From Arthrobacter sp. SDTb3-6 (lineage in GTDB: Bacteria > Actinomycetota > Actinomycetes > Actinomycetales > Micrococcaceae), in contig NZ_JAAMFN010000020.1 in the NCBI RefSeq assembly GCF_013376095.1, forward strand, positions 20,420-84,419: DNA of 64,000 nucleotides, given 5' to 3'. The notes under the pieces are model-generated. The model was not told where the DNA came from. It was given only the letters and a program-made list of their open reading frames with translations, and searched no databases. The translations under genes and the position numbers were made by a program. Positions 18,411 to 28,346 of this stretch are shown here, one piece after another (the stretch's first letter is position 1; the number at the start of each line of letters is the position of its first letter).

Positions 18411-19955
18411 ATGCCCATGAACACTGCAACACAACAAGCAAACCCGCTTCGGGACGGTCGCGACCGGCGGCTGTCCCGGGTGGCGGGTCCGTCGTCGCTG
18501 GTGCTCTTTGGAGTGACCGGTGACCTGTCCCGGAAGAAGTTGATGCCGGCCGTGTACGACCTGGCGAACCGGGGGCTGTTGCCGCCGAGTTTCGCGTTGG
18601 TGGGTTTTGCCCGGCGTGACTGGGACCGTGCGGATTTTGCCGCGGAGGTCAAGGCCTCCGTACAGGCGCATTGCCGCACCCCCTTTGACGAGGCTGTCTG
18701 GAACCAGCTGGCCGAGGGCATCCGTTTCGTCCGCGGCACTTTTGACGACGACGAGGCCTTTGAGCGCCTGAAGGCGACGCTGGCGGGGTTGGATGAGCAG
18801 CGGGGCACGCAGGGCAACCATGCGTTCTACCTTTCGATCCCGCCGAAGGCCTTTGAGCTGGTGTGCCGGCAGTTGTCGGTGCATGGGCTGGCGCAGGGCG
18901 GGGAGGAGAATTGGCGCCGGGTGGTCATTGAGAAGCCGTTCGGGCACAACCTGGCTTCGGCGAGGGCGTTGAATGACATTGTGGAGTCGGTGTTCCCGGC
19001 GGATTCGGTGTTCCGGATTGACCATTACCTGGGCAAGGAGACGGTGCAGAACATCCTGGCGCTGCGTTTCGCGAACCAGTTTTTTGAGCCGTTGTGGAAT
19101 GCGAATTATGTGGACCATGTGCAGATCACCATGGCGGAGGACATTGGCACGGGCGGCCGTGCCGGTTATTACGACGGCGTGGGCGCGGCCCGGGACGTGA
19201 TCCAGAACCACTTGTTGCAGCTGTTGGCGTTGACGGCGATGGAGGAGCCGATTTCCTTCAATGCCGAGGACCTGCGGGCGGAGAAGGAGAAGGTGTTGGC
19301 GGCCGTGAAGCTGCCGGCGGACTTGACGGGGCATTCGGCCCGCGGGCAGTTCGCGGGCGGGTGGCAGGGCGGGGAGCAGGTGCTGGGGTACCTGGAGGAG
19401 GAGGGGATCCCCTCGGACTCCACGACGGAGACGTTTGCTGCGATCCGCCTGGACATCAACACCCGGCGCTGGTCCGGGGTGCCGTTTTACCTGCGGGCGG
19501 GCAAGCGCCTGGGCCGGCGGGTGACGGAGATCGCGGTGGTGTTCAAGCGGGCCCCGAACCTGTTGTTCACCGACCATGCCGAGGATGACTTTGGGCAGAA
19601 CGCGGTGGTGATCCGGGTCCAGCCGGATGAGGGGGTGACGATCCGTTTTGGTTCCAAGGTGCCCGGGACGCAGATGGAGGTCCGGGATGTGACCATGGAC
19701 TTTGGCTATGGGCATGCGTTTACCGAGTCGAGCCCCGAGGCGTATGAGCGGTTGATCCTGGACGTGCTCCTGGGTGAGCCGCCGCTGTTTCCGCGGCACC
19801 AGGAGGTGGAGCTGTCCTGGAAGATCCTGGATCCCTTTGAGGATTTCTGGGCGGCGGAAAACATCCAGCCGGAGGCGTACGCGCCCGGGAGCTGGGGGCC
19901 GACCTCGGCCGATGAATTGTTAAAGCGAGACGGAAGGACGTGGCGGCGACCGTGA
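18411..19955 (+). CDS. zwf: Glucose-6-phosphate 1-dehydrogenase
   Basis: A 514-residue enzyme catalysing the first oxidative pentose phosphate step and making NADPH. The N-terminal nucleotide fold shows LFGVTGDLSRKKLMPA, and the active-site peptide RIDHYLGKE is at 202-210. The ATG at 18411 is followed by a second at 18417; the ribosome binding site is weak. From about 18500 the gene uses TTG Leu and other G-ending codons far more often than tkt, tal or pgi. Its partner OpcA is encoded next, overlapping its stop. Confidence 0.95.
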   Translation: MPMNTATQQANPLRDGRDRRLSRVAGPSSLVLFGVTGDLSRKKLMPAVYDLANRGLLPPSFALVGFARRDWDRADFAAEVKASVQAHCRTPFDEAVWNQLAEGIRFVRGTFDDDEAFERLKATLAGLDEQRGTQGNHAFYLSIPPKAFELVCRQLSVHGLAQGGEENWRRVVIEKPFGHNLASARALNDIVESVFPADSVFRIDHYLGKETVQNILALRFANQFFEPLWNANYVDHVQITMAEDIGTGGRAGYYDGVGAARDVIQNHLLQLLALTAMEEPISFNAEDLRAEKEKVLAAVKLPADLTGHSARGQFAGGWQGGEQVLGYLEEEGIPSDSTTETFAAIRLDINTRRWSGVPFYLRAGKRLGRRVTEIAVVFKRAPNLLFTDHAEDDFGQNAVVIRVQPDEGVTIRFGSKVPGTQMEVRDVTMDFGYGHAFTESSPEAYERLILDVLLGEPPLFPRHQEVELSWKILDPFEDFWAAENIQPEAYAPGSWGPTSADELLKRDGRTWRRP

Positions 19956-20893
19956 TCGTTGACCTACCCAACACCACCACCTCTAAGATCACCAAGCGGA
20001 TTGTCACGATGCGTGAACAGGGCGGCGTGGTCACCCTGGGCCGTGTGCTGACCTTGGTGGTCATCACCCAAAACGGGCAGGAGGAGGAGGCCATTGCGGC
20101 CGCGAACCTGGCCAGCAGGGAACACCCGTGCCGCATCATCGTCCTGGCGGCCGGTTCGGCCGGGGAGCCGACCCGCCTGGACGGGGAAATCCGGGTGGGC
20201 GGCGATGCCGGCGCGTCGGAGGTGATCGTGCTGCGCGGCTTCGGCGAGCTCGCCCCGGAAAGCGAGTCCGTGGTCTCGGCCCTGCTGCTGCCCGACGCGC
20301 CCATCGTGGCCTGGTGGCCGAACAACGCGCCCGAGTCCGCGAGCCTGAGCCCGATCGGGCGCATCGCCCACCGCCGCATCACCGACTCCGCCGGCCAGGC
20401 GGACCCGCGCGCGGCGTTGGAGCACATTGGTGCCACCTATGCCGCCGGGGACACCGACCTGGCCTGGACCCGGCTGACGAACTGGCGGATCCAGCTGGCC
20501 GCGGTCCTGGACCAGCTGGACACGGCCGGGCCCATCACCGGGCTGCAGGTCGAGGGCGCCAGCGACTCCCCCAGCACGCTGCTGCTGGCCGCCTGGCTGC
20601 ACCAGGCACTGGACGTGCCGATCACGGTCACGGAGGACCCCCGCGGCACCGGGATCCGGCGCGTCGTGCTCGAACGCGATGGCGGGAACGTCGAACTCCA
20701 CCGCCCCGGCTCCGTCGAGGCCGTGCTCACCCAGCCCGGCCAGCCCGACCAGCAAATTTCCCTGCCCCGCCGCACCCTCCAGGACTGCCTCGCCGAAGAA
20801 TTGCGTAGGCTTGACCCCGACGAGGTCTTCGGCGAAGTGGTCACCGAAGGCATGAGCAAGCTGTTGGCGGAAGAGAAGGTAGTCACTGCATGA
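19952..20893 (+). CDS. opcA: OpcA, glucose-6-phosphate dehydrogenase assembly protein
   Basis: A 313-residue actinobacterial/cyanobacterial protein needed for assembly or activation of Zwf. The GTG at 19952 gives the family-typical start MIVDLPNTTT and overlaps the zwf stop (GTGA); a GTG at 19940 would add four residues. Other recognisable stretches are GRVLTLVVIT, VVSALLLPDAPIVAWWP and LTNWRIQLAAVLDQL. It is followed by pgl with an ATGA overlap, so zwf, opcA and pgl are tightly coupled. Confidence 0.93.
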   Translation: MIVDLPNTTTSKITKRIVTMREQGGVVTLGRVLTLVVITQNGQEEEAIAAANLASREHPCRIIVLAAGSAGEPTRLDGEIRVGGDAGASEVIVLRGFGELAPESESVVSALLLPDAPIVAWWPNNAPESASLSPIGRIAHRRITDSAGQADPRAALEHIGATYAAGDTDLAWTRLTNWRIQLAAVLDQLDTAGPITGLQVEGASDSPSTLLLAAWLHQALDVPITVTEDPRGTGIRRVVLERDGGNVELHRPGSVEAVLTQPGQPDQQISLPRRTLQDCLAEELRRLDPDEVFGEVVTEGMSKLLAEEKVVTA

Positions 20894-21696
20894 GCCGCAA
20901 TGTACGCATCACCCTGCACCCCTCCTTTGACGTGCTGGCCGCCACCACGGCGGCCCGGCTCATTACGCGGCTCCTGGATGTCCAGGGCGAACGGGGCGAG
21001 GCCACCGTGGTCCTGACCGGCGGCAGCGTAGGCATTGCCACGCTGAAGGCGGTGGCCGCGTCGCCGGCCCGCCTCGCCGTCGACTGGGCCAAGGTGAACT
21101 TCTGGTTTGGCGACGAACGGTTCGTGCCGGCCGGCTCCCCTGACCGCAACGCCAACCAGGCCGCTGAGGCACTGTTGGACCACATCGGCACCGACCCCGC
21201 CCGGGTGCACATCATGGCCGCCTCCGATGCCGTGGACAGCCTGGATGCGGCCGTGGCCGACTATACGGACCAGCTCACCGCTGCGGCGAAGCTGCAATGG
21301 GAGAACGACGACGACGACCGGTCCGAAAGTGCCCCGGCCGTCCCCCGCTTCGACGTGCTGCTGCTGGGCCTGGGCCCGGACGCCCACATTGCCTCCCTGT
21401 TTCCCGACATGTCCGGCATCCGCAGCCAGGGCGAGCCCGTGGTGGGCGTGCGCAACTCCCCCAAGCCGCCCCCGACGCGCGTGTCGCTTGCGCTGGAAGC
21501 AATCAACACTGCCCAGGAAATTTGGATTGTGGCCGCCGGCGCGGACAAGGCGGCCGCCGTCGGGCTGGGCCTGGCCGGCGCCAACCCCGTCCAGGTGCCT
21601 GCGTCCGGTGCGCGCGGGGTCAACAAGACCCTGTGGCTCATCGACCAGGAGGCTGCCGCGAAGGTCCCCGAACAGCTTATGCGCCGCGACAGCTGA
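20890..21696 (+). CDS. pgl: 6-phosphogluconolactonase
   Basis: A 268-residue Pgl/DevB-type lactonase hydrolysing 6-phosphogluconolactone, the Zwf product. Motifs include VVLTGGSVG (phosphate-binding loop), VNFWFGDERFVPAGSPDRN and VLLLGLGPDAHIASLFP. An insert of acidic residues (ENDDDDRSES, about 138-147) lengthens a loop. The ATG overlaps the opcA stop. It ends the operon and a strong terminator follows. Confidence 0.94.
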   Translation: MSRNVRITLHPSFDVLAATTAARLITRLLDVQGERGEATVVLTGGSVGIATLKAVAASPARLAVDWAKVNFWFGDERFVPAGSPDRNANQAAEALLDHIGTDPARVHIMAASDAVDSLDAAVADYTDQLTAAAKLQWENDDDDRSESAPAVPRFDVLLLGLGPDAHIASLFPDMSGIRSQGEPVVGVRNSPKPPPTRVSLALEAINTAQEIWIVAAGADKAAAVGLGLAGANPVQVPASGARGVNKTLWLIDQEAAAKVPEQLMRRDS

Positions 21697-21722
21697 TCAC
21701 CGCCGGGTCAGCCGGCACGCAA

Positions 21723-21762
21723 AAAGGTCCCGTCCGGAAGAAGACTTACGGACGGGACCTTT
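21723..21762 (+). terminator. Terminator after pgl
   Basis: Arms 21723-21736 and 21749-21762 pair over 14 bp around a 12-nt loop, and the stem can extend outward with one mismatch. It lies 26 bp after the pgl stop and is followed by a short T-containing stretch. Confidence 0.8.
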
Positions 21763-21779
21763 GTGCGTTTGTGGCGCCG

Positions 21780-21834
21780 TTCCTAGACGACCCAGTTCCT
21801 AGACGACCCAGTTCCTATACGACCCAGTTCCTAG
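21780..21834. repeat. 16-bp tandem repeat spanning the secG stop
   Basis: Three tandem copies of TTCCTAGACGACCCAG (21780-21795, 21796-21811, 21812-21827, the third with one change) are followed by a partial copy TTCCTAG (21828-21834). The secG stop codon (21831-21833) lies in the partial copy, so each unit repeats a TAG on the minus strand. Confidence 0.85.
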
Positions 21835-22076
21835 GTGGCGTACGACATGACCAGGCCCAGGCCGATGATCACGACGCCCCAGGTGATGCCCAGCACCACG
21901 GTGAAGCGGTTGAGGTTTCGTTCTGCCACGCCGGAGGATCCGAGGTTGGAGCTCATGCCGCCGCCAAACATGTCCGACAGCCCGCCGCCCCGGCCCTTGT
22001 GAAGCAGGATCAGCAGGGTCAGCAGCAGGCTGGTGATGCCCAACAGGATCTGCAGGGCAATTTTCAGTGCTTCCAC
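21831..22076 (-). CDS. secG: SecG, preprotein translocase subunit
   Basis: An 81-residue membrane protein with two hydrophobic segments (LQILLGITSLLLTLLILL and VVLGITWGVVIIGLGLV) joined by the typical loop HKGRGGGLSDMFGGGM. SecG assists SecYE in protein export. The GTG at 22076 is chosen because GAAAGGCC lies 6 nt upstream and the longer in-frame reading adds non-family residues. Its stop codon lies at the edge of a 16-bp tandem repeat. Confidence 0.92.
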   Translation of the reverse strand: MEALKIALQILLGITSLLLTLLILLHKGRGGGLSDMFGGGMSSNLGSSGVAERNLNRFTVVLGITWGVVIIGLGLVMSYAT

Positions 22077-22205
22077 TTGTGGCCTTTCAGCGCGGTTTGT
22101 CTCAGGGGTGGTGCAGGGCACCGTTTCGACCCAGTCTATCCGCCCCGGTCCGGTCTTTGCGAACCGGCGCGGCCGGCGGGACACTGGACGGGCCGGAGAC
22201 GGGGC

Positions 22206-23021
22206 CTAGTTGGTGACGAGGTGGTTTTCGAAGCGCGCAATGTTGGCAAACTCCCCCGCGTCCAGGCTGGCCCCGCCCACCAGGACCCCGTCGACGTCGC
22301 GCTCAGCCATGATGGCCGCCACGTTGGCCGCCTTGACGGAGCCGCCGTAGAGGAGGCGGGTCTTGGCGGCCGTGTCGGCGTCGAACAGCCCGGCCAGTTC
22401 GGCGCGGATGGCTGCGCACAGTTCCTGCGCATCGGCGGGGCCGGCAACCTCACCGGTGCCGATGGCCCAGATCGGTTCGTAGGCGATGACGAGCTGCGCT
22501 GCCTGTTCAGCGGTGAGTCCGGCGACGGCGGCACGCACCTGGGCGAGCGTGTGCTCCACGTGGGTGCCCGCCTGGCGGACTTCCAGGCCTTCGCCGGCAC
22601 ACAGCACGGGGGTCAGTTCGTGGCGGAACGCGGCCTTGACCTTGGCATTGAGCAGTTCGTCGCTTTCGCCGTGGATCTCGCGGCGTTCGCTGTGGCCCAC
22701 CAACACGTATGTGCAGCCGAGCTTGTTCAGGAAGGCGCCGGAGATGTCGCCGGTGTAGGCGCCGGAGTCCTGGTCGGAGAGGTCCTGGGCGCCGTAGCTG
22801 AGCTTGAGCTTGTCGCCCTGCACTAGTGTCTGCACGCCGCGGATGTCGGTGAAGGGGGGAAAGACGGAAACCTCTACCCGGGAAAAGTCGTGGCGGGCGT
22901 CGGACAGCGTCCACGCCAGCTTCTGCAGGAGGGTGATGCCCTGGACATGGTCCATGTTCATCTTCCAGTTGCCGGCAATCAGCGGTGTGCGGTCAAATTT
23001 CCCGTTGGTCGAAGTCGTCAT
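22206..23021 (-). CDS. tpiA: Triosephosphate isomerase
   Basis: A 271-residue TIM-barrel enzyme interconverting dihydroxyacetone phosphate and glyceraldehyde 3-phosphate. The catalytic Lys is in IAGNWKMN, the His in [10 protein letters not shown] and the Glu in [10 protein letters not shown]; the phosphate loop is GGSVK. The start ATG follows a purine-rich GAGAGAGCG. It is separated from pgk by 100 bp that hold two strong hairpins, so it may also have its own transcription signal. Confidence 0.95.
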   Translation of the reverse strand: MTTSTNGKFDRTPLIAGNWKMNMDHVQGITLLQKLAWTLSDARHDFSRVEVSVFPPFTDIRGVQTLVQGDKLKLSYGAQDLSDQDSGAYTGDISGAFLNKLGCTYVLVGHSERREIHGESDELLNAKVKAAFRHELTPVLCAGEGLEVRQAGTHVEHTLAQVRAAVAGLTAEQAAQLVIAYEPIWAIGTGEVAGPADAQELCAAIRAELAGLFDADTAAKTRLLYGGSVKAANVAAIMAERDVDGVLVGGASLDAGEFANIARFENHLVTN

Positions 23022-23065
23022 CGCTCTCTCGTTCCTTGCAGTGCTCAAAGTGAAAAATCTTCAGG

Positions 23066-23113
23066 GTGCGCCGGCAGGCGCACGAAGGTGGCGGCAGCGT
23101 TGCTGCCGCCACC
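23066..23113 (-). terminator. Two-hairpin terminator between pgk and tpiA
   Basis: On the minus strand, 8 bp after the pgk stop, a 12-bp perfect stem (23087-23098 with 23102-23113) is followed by a 7-bp stem (23066-23072 with 23077-23083) and then GATTTTTC. This looks like an intrinsic terminator or attenuator inside the glycolytic cluster. Confidence 0.6.
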
Positions 23114-23121
23114 CGGTGTGG

Positions 23122-24360
23122 CTAGCGCTCCAGGGCGCCCAGGCCCGGCAGTTCCTTGCCTTCAAGGAACTCCAGGCTGGCCCCGCCCCCGGTGGAGATG
23201 TGGCCAAAGGCGCTGTCGTCGAAGCCCAGCGTGCGCACTGCTGCGGCCGAGTCCCCGCCGCCGACGACCGTGAAGCCGCCGTTGGCGGTGTTCTTGGCCA
23301 GTGCCTCCGCAATGGCGCGCGTGCCGCCGGCAAATGCCGGGAACTCAAAGACGCCCATGGGCCCGTTCCAAAACACCGTCTTGGCGGGAGCGATGGCCGC
23401 AGCGAAGGCGGCCCCGGACTCGGGCCCGATGTCCAGGCCCAGCCCGGTGGCACCGAAGCTGGAGGCCTCGATGGCTTCCGCCGCGACGGTTTCGTGATCG
23501 GCGTCGGCGGCAAAGCCGGAGGCCACCACGATGTCGGTGGGCAGGACAAAGGTTGTCCCGGCCGCCGCCGCGCGCTTGAGGTACGCCCGGACCACGGGGA
23601 TCTGGTCCTTCTCCAGCAGCGACGCCCCCACCTGGTGGCCCTGTGCGGCCAGGAACGTGAACAGCATGCCGCCGCCCACCAGGATGGTGTCGGCCTTGCC
23701 GAGCAGGTTGTCGATGACGGCCAGCTTGTCCGAGACCTTGGAGCCGCCCAGCACCACCACGTAGGGTCGGACCGTGTCCGTGGTGAGCCTGGTCAGCACC
23801 TCCAGCTCCGTCCGGACCAGGTCACCCTGGTAGGACGGGAGCAGCTTGGCGATGTCGTATACGCTGGCGTGCTTGCGGTGCACGGCGCCGAAGGCATCGT
23901 CCACGTACGCGCCGTTGTCCCCCGTGAGGGAGGCGAGCTCGGCGGCAAAGGCTGCACGTTCGGCGTCGTCCTTGGAGGTCTCACGGGCGTCAAAGCGCAC
24001 GTTTTCCAGGACCAGCACCGATCCGTCGGCCAACGCGGCGGCACCGGCCCGGGCCGCGGGGCCCGTGGTGTCCGCTGCGAGGGTGGCGTTCAGTTCCGGC
24101 GCGAGCTCCGCCAGGCGGGCCACGGCCGGTGCCAGCGAGTACGTCGCCTCGGGTGTCCCCTTGGGCCGTCCCAGGTGGGCGCTGACCAGGACGCGGGCAC
24201 CGGCCTCGGCCAGTGTTTTGATCACGGGCAGCGAGGCCTTGATGCGGCCGTCATCAGTCACCAAAGCGCCGTCGAGCGGCACGTTCAAATCACTGCGGAT
24301 AAGAACGTGCCGCCCGCGGACACCTTCATCGATGAGTTCGCTGAGGGTGTGGAGTGTCAT
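23122..24360 (-). CDS. pgk: Phosphoglycerate kinase
   Basis: A 412-residue kinase making ATP from 1,3-bisphosphoglycerate. Typical stretches are [13 protein letters not shown] near residue 20, [35 protein letters not shown] and the nucleotide loop [11 protein letters not shown]. The ATG at 24360 is preceded by AAGGAATCGC and lies 8 bp after the gap stop, so gap and pgk are co-transcribed. An upstream in-frame ATG would extend into gap and is not used. Confidence 0.96.
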   Translation of the reverse strand: MTLHTLSELIDEGVRGRHVLIRSDLNVPLDGALVTDDGRIKASLPVIKTLAEAGARVLVSAHLGRPKGTPEATYSLAPAVARLAELAPELNATLAADTTGPAARAGAAALADGSVLVLENVRFDARETSKDDAERAAFAAELASLTGDNGAYVDDAFGAVHRKHASVYDIAKLLPSYQGDLVRTELEVLTRLTTDTVRPYVVVLGGSKVSDKLAVIDNLLGKADTILVGGGMLFTFLAAQGHQVGASLLEKDQIPVVRAYLKRAAAAGTTFVLPTDIVVASGFAADADHETVAAEAIEASSFGATGLGLDIGPESGAAFAAAIAPAKTVFWNGPMGVFEFPAFAGGTRAIAEALAKNTANGGFTVVGGGDSAAAVRTLGFDDSAFGHISTGGGASLEFLEGKELPGLGALER

Positions 24361-24368
24361 GCGATTCC

Positions 24369-25430
<1,062 letters not shown>

Positions 25431-25503
25431 TCAACCGGTGGTTCCCGCACGACGTTGGGCAGAGATTGACGCTGGCGCGCCTGCGATGCGCGCGCCGTGA
25501 TCC

Positions 25504-25534
25504 ATATTACGTTCCTAGGGCCCCGCCCCGCCAA
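25504..25534 (-). promoter_or_regulatory. Candidate gap promoter
   Basis: On the minus strand TTGGCG (25534-25529) and TAATAT (25509-25504) are 19 bp apart. The predicted leader is about 120 nt and contains the hairpin 25392-25406 just before the ribosome binding site. Spacing is longer than ideal, so this is tentative. Confidence 0.35.
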
Positions 25535-25557
25535 TGTGACGGCGGCGGGCACCCATG

Positions 25558-25588
25558 GACCGGCCGCCAGGCGGCCGGCAGGCCGGTC
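25558..25588 (-). terminator. Hairpin after sodA
   Basis: Arms 25558-25565 and 25581-25588 pair over 8 bp, with an alternative inner stem (25561-25567 with 25571-25577). It begins 3 bp after the sodA stop on the minus strand. There is no U-run. Confidence 0.5.
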
Positions 25589-25591
25589 TGC

Positions 25592-26215
25592 TTACGGCAG
25601 GATCAGCCCGGTGGCGTTCTTGCGGGCGGCGTCAAAGCGCTTGGCGACGTCGGCCCAGTTGACAATGTTCCAGAACGCCTTGACGTAGTCGGCCTTGACG
25701 TTGACGTAGTCCAGGTAGAAGGCGTGCTCCCACATGTCCAGCATCAGCAGCGGGGTGGTGGCCACGGGGACGTTGCCCTGCTGGTCGAACAGCTGCTCGA
25801 TCACGATGTTGCCGCCCAGGCCCTCGAAGGAGAGCAGCGCCCAGCCGGAGCCCTGGATGCCCAGGGCTGCTGCGGTGAAGTGGGCGCGGAAGGCGTCAAA
25901 GGAGCCGAAGGCGTCGTCGATGGCTGCCGCAAGCTCACCTTCGGGCTTGTCGCCGCCCTCGGGCGAGAGGTTGTTCCAGAAAATGGAGTGGTTGGTGTGG
26001 CCGCCCAGGTTGAAGGCCAGGTCCTTGGAGTACTTGGCCACGTTGGCGAAGTTGTTGGTGGAGCGGGCTTCGGCAAGCTGCTCAAGCGCCGTGTTGGCGC
26101 CGGCGACGTATGCTGCGTGGTGCTTGCTGTGGTGCAGCTCCATGATGCGGGCCGAAATGTTCGGCTCCAGGGCAGCGTAGTCATAGCTGAGTTCTGGAAG
26201 TGTGTACTTGGTCAC
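25592..26215 (-). CDS. sodA: Superoxide dismutase (Mn/Fe family)
   Basis: A 207-residue Fe/Mn superoxide dismutase. Metal ligands are visible as His in ELHHSKHH, His in [10 protein letters not shown], and Asp and His in LDMWEHAFY. The stretch FDQQGN has Gln where M. tuberculosis FeSOD has its His145, which favours manganese, though metal choice cannot be settled from sequence. The GTG start is preceded by GGAGGAACC. It stands alone between gap and whiA with its own structured leader. Confidence 0.95.
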   Translation of the reverse strand: MTKYTLPELSYDYAALEPNISARIMELHHSKHHAAYVAGANTALEQLAEARSTNNFANVAKYSKDLAFNLGGHTNHSIFWNNLSPEGGDKPEGELAAAIDDAFGSFDAFRAHFTAAALGIQGSGWALLSFEGLGGNIVIEQLFDQQGNVPVATTPLLMLDMWEHAFYLDYVNVKADYVKAFWNIVNWADVAKRFDAARKNATGLILP

Positions 26216-26241
26216 GGTTCCTCCGATTGGATTCTACGGGT

Positions 26242-26321
26242 GGGTTGGCACCGGGTTTTCCAACCCCGTGCAAACTGCATAACCACTGTGGTGCCGGTTA
26301 TGTTTCTACTCTTCCATACTA
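26242..26321 (-). promoter_or_regulatory. sodA promoter and structured leader
   Basis: A minus-strand TAGTAT (26321-26316) is a likely -10, with the start near 26309. The leader then holds an inverted repeat with arms CATAACC/GGTTATG (26278-26284, 26296-26302) that encloses most of a nested ACCAC/GTGGT palindrome, and a second 7-bp hairpin (26242-26248 with 26260-26266). Either could be an operator or an RNA structure. I found no convincing -35. Confidence 0.4.
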
Positions 26322-26328
26322 GGCACGT

Positions 26329-27309
26329 TTAGGATTCCAACATGTCGAACGTGACATTTGACTCCGTGCCGGGGATGCCTGTTTCCAGCGCCTTTTTGTC
26401 CGCCATGGCCAGCAGACGGCGGATGCGCCCGGCGATGGCGTCCTTCGTCAGTGGCGGGTCGGCCAGGCGGCCCAGCTCATCCAGGCTGGCCTGCTTGTGG
26501 GCCACACGCAGTTCGCCGGCGTACTTGAGGTGGTCGGGGACGTCGTCGCCGAGGATTTCCAGGGCCCGGTCCACACGGGCGCCGGCGGCCACGGCAGCCT
26601 GGGCCGAGCGCCGCAGGTTGGCGTCGTCAAAGTTCGCCAGCCGGTTGGCGGTGGCCCGGACCTCCTTGCGCATGCGCCGTTCCTCCCAGACCAGCAGGGT
26701 TTCGTGGGCACCCATGCGGACCAGCAGTGCGGCGATGGTGTCGCCGTCGCGGATCACCACCCTGTCGATCCCGCGCACTTCACGGGCCTTGGCGGCAATG
26801 TCGATGCGGCGGGCCGCGCCCACCAGGGCCAGGGCGGCCTCGGGGCCGGGGCAGGTGACCTCCAGTGCGGAGGAGCGGCCGGGCTCGGTCAGTGAGCCAT
26901 GGGCCAGGAACGCGCCGCGCCACACCGCTTCGGCGTCGGCCGCGGAGCCGTTGACGACGACGGACGGGAGCCCGCGCACCGGCCGTCCCCGGCCGTCGAG
27001 CAGGCCCGTCTGGCGCGCCAGGGCCTCCCCGTCGCGGACCACCCGGACCACGTAGCGGCTGCCGCGGCGCAGCCCGCCGCCGGAGACCACAATGATTTCG
27101 CTTTGGTGGCCGTAGATTTCCGCGATGGCCGCCCGCAGGCGGCGGGCCGTGGCGGCGGAGTCCACCTCCGCCTCGATCACAATCCGCCCGGAAATGATGT
27201 GCAGTCCCCCGGCGAAGCGCAGCAGCGCCGAAACTTCCGCCTTGCGCACAGAGGACTTCTTGATGTCCAGCCTGGACAGTTCCTCTTTGACCGCCGCTGT
27301 CAGCGCCAT
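26329..27309 (-). CDS. whiA: WhiA, sporulation/cell-division regulator
   Basis: A 326-residue WhiA with an N-terminal LAGLIDADG-like domain ([21 protein letters not shown] onward; [12 protein letters not shown]) and a C-terminal helix-turn-helix ([26 protein letters not shown]). In sporulating actinobacteria it acts with WhiB in division control; in non-sporulating ones it is a conserved DNA-binding regulator. It is the last gene of rapZ-yvcK-whiA and its ATG lies 3 bp after the yvcK stop. Confidence 0.95.
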   Translation of the reverse strand: MALTAAVKEELSRLDIKKSSVRKAEVSALLRFAGGLHIISGRIVIEAEVDSAATARRLRAAIAEIYGHQSEIIVVSGGGLRRGSRYVVRVVRDGEALARQTGLLDGRGRPVRGLPSVVVNGSAADAEAVWRGAFLAHGSLTEPGRSSALEVTCPGPEAALALVGAARRIDIAAKAREVRGIDRVVIRDGDTIAALLVRMGAHETLLVWEERRMRKEVRATANRLANFDDANLRRSAQAAVAAGARVDRALEILGDDVPDHLKYAGELRVAHKQASLDELGRLADPPLTKDAIAGRIRRLLAMADKKALETGIPGTESNVTFDMLES

Positions 27310-27312
27310 GGT

Positions 27313-28344
27313 TCAGCCCTTCACTTTCGAATTCCAGTTGTCCCCAAAAATGTCCCGGTATGCCGCGGCCAGCCGCAGCGGGTCGTGGACGGAGGTCCTT
27401 GCGGAGCTCCCCACCTTACCGAACACCACCTCGGCGCCCAGCATCGCGGCCGCCTCGGTGAACCCCGCCACATCGGCAATGCCGGACGGGTCCGCCAGCA
27501 CCACGTCAACTCCGAAGCCAGGCGCATAGCGGGAAATGACCCGCAGGTGGTCCGCCGCATCCAGTCCGGTGGCTTCCAGGTCGTTGACGTCCAGGTTCAT
27601 GGTCAACAGGCGCCTGGCCTTGGTGGTGCACAGCGCCCGGCGCATCTCCGGCAGGAGCAGGTGGGGCAGCACGGAGGTGTACCAGGAACCGGGCCCCAGC
27701 ACCACCCAGTCGGCCTCGTGGATGGCCGTGACGGCCTCGACGCAGGCGGGGGCGTCCTCGGGCAGCAGCCGGACGTTGTCCAGCCCCCCGGCCTTGGCCA
27801 GATGGGCCTGGCCGCGGATGACGGTGCCGTCCGGGTGTGTGGCGTCGGTCGCGGCCACCACGCGGCCTTCGATGGTCAGCGGCACACTGGCCATGGGCAG
27901 CACCTCGCCGCGGGCGCCCAGCAGGGCGCCGGCCCAGCGCAGTCCTGCCACGGTGTCCCCCAGCAGTTCCCACAGGGTCACGATCAGCAGGTTGCCGAGG
28001 GCGTGGTTGTCCAATGAACCGGCCGTGCCGTTGCGGGAGGTGAAGCGGTGCTGCATGACGTCGCGCCAGGTGCGGCCCCAGTCGGTGTCGTCGCAGAGCG
28101 CGGCCAGGGCCATGCGCAGGTCGCCCGGCGGGAGGACGCCGAGCTCGTCGCGCAGGCGGCCGGAGGAACCGCCGTCGTCCGCCACGGTCACGACGGCGGT
28201 GAGGTTGCTCGTCAGCAGGCGCAAGGCGGACAGGGACGCGGCCAGGCCGTGGCCGCCGCCCAGTGCGGTGACCTGCACGCCGGATTCGAAGGCGGGCAGG
28301 CGCCCGCCGCCGGCCGGGACCACCGGCAAAATACCCGTGTACAC
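27313..28344 (-). CDS. yvcK: YvcK/CofD-like protein (gluconeogenesis factor family)
   Basis: A 343-residue YvcK-family protein with VTALGGGHGL and TVADDGGSSGRLR near the N-terminus and VVLGPGSWYTSVLP in the middle, which form the UDP-sugar/nucleotide-binding site. In M. tuberculosis the homologue CuvA links UDP-GlcNAc to cell-wall metabolism. The GTG start has GGGAG at 5-nt spacing and lies 2 bp after rapZ. It is conserved with rapZ and whiA in Gram-positive bacteria. Confidence 0.93.
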   Translation of the reverse strand: MYTGILPVVPAGGGRLPAFESGVQVTALGGGHGLAASLSALRLLTSNLTAVVTVADDGGSSGRLRDELGVLPPGDLRMALAALCDDTDWGRTWRDVMQHRFTSRNGTAGSLDNHALGNLLIVTLWELLGDTVAGLRWAGALLGARGEVLPMASVPLTIEGRVVAATDATHPDGTVIRGQAHLAKAGGLDNVRLLPEDAPACVEAVTAIHEADWVVLGPGSWYTSVLPHLLLPEMRRALCTTKARRLLTMNLDVNDLEATGLDAADHLRVISRYAPGFGVDVVLADPSGIADVAGFTEAAAMLGAEVVFGKVGSSARTSVHDPLRLAAAYRDIFGDNWNSKVKG

Positions 28345-28346
28345 CG

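Noticed and set aside
21780..21834. Tandem repeats as a CRISPR array
   Set aside because: The 16-bp units are directly adjacent with no spacers, and there are no cas genes.
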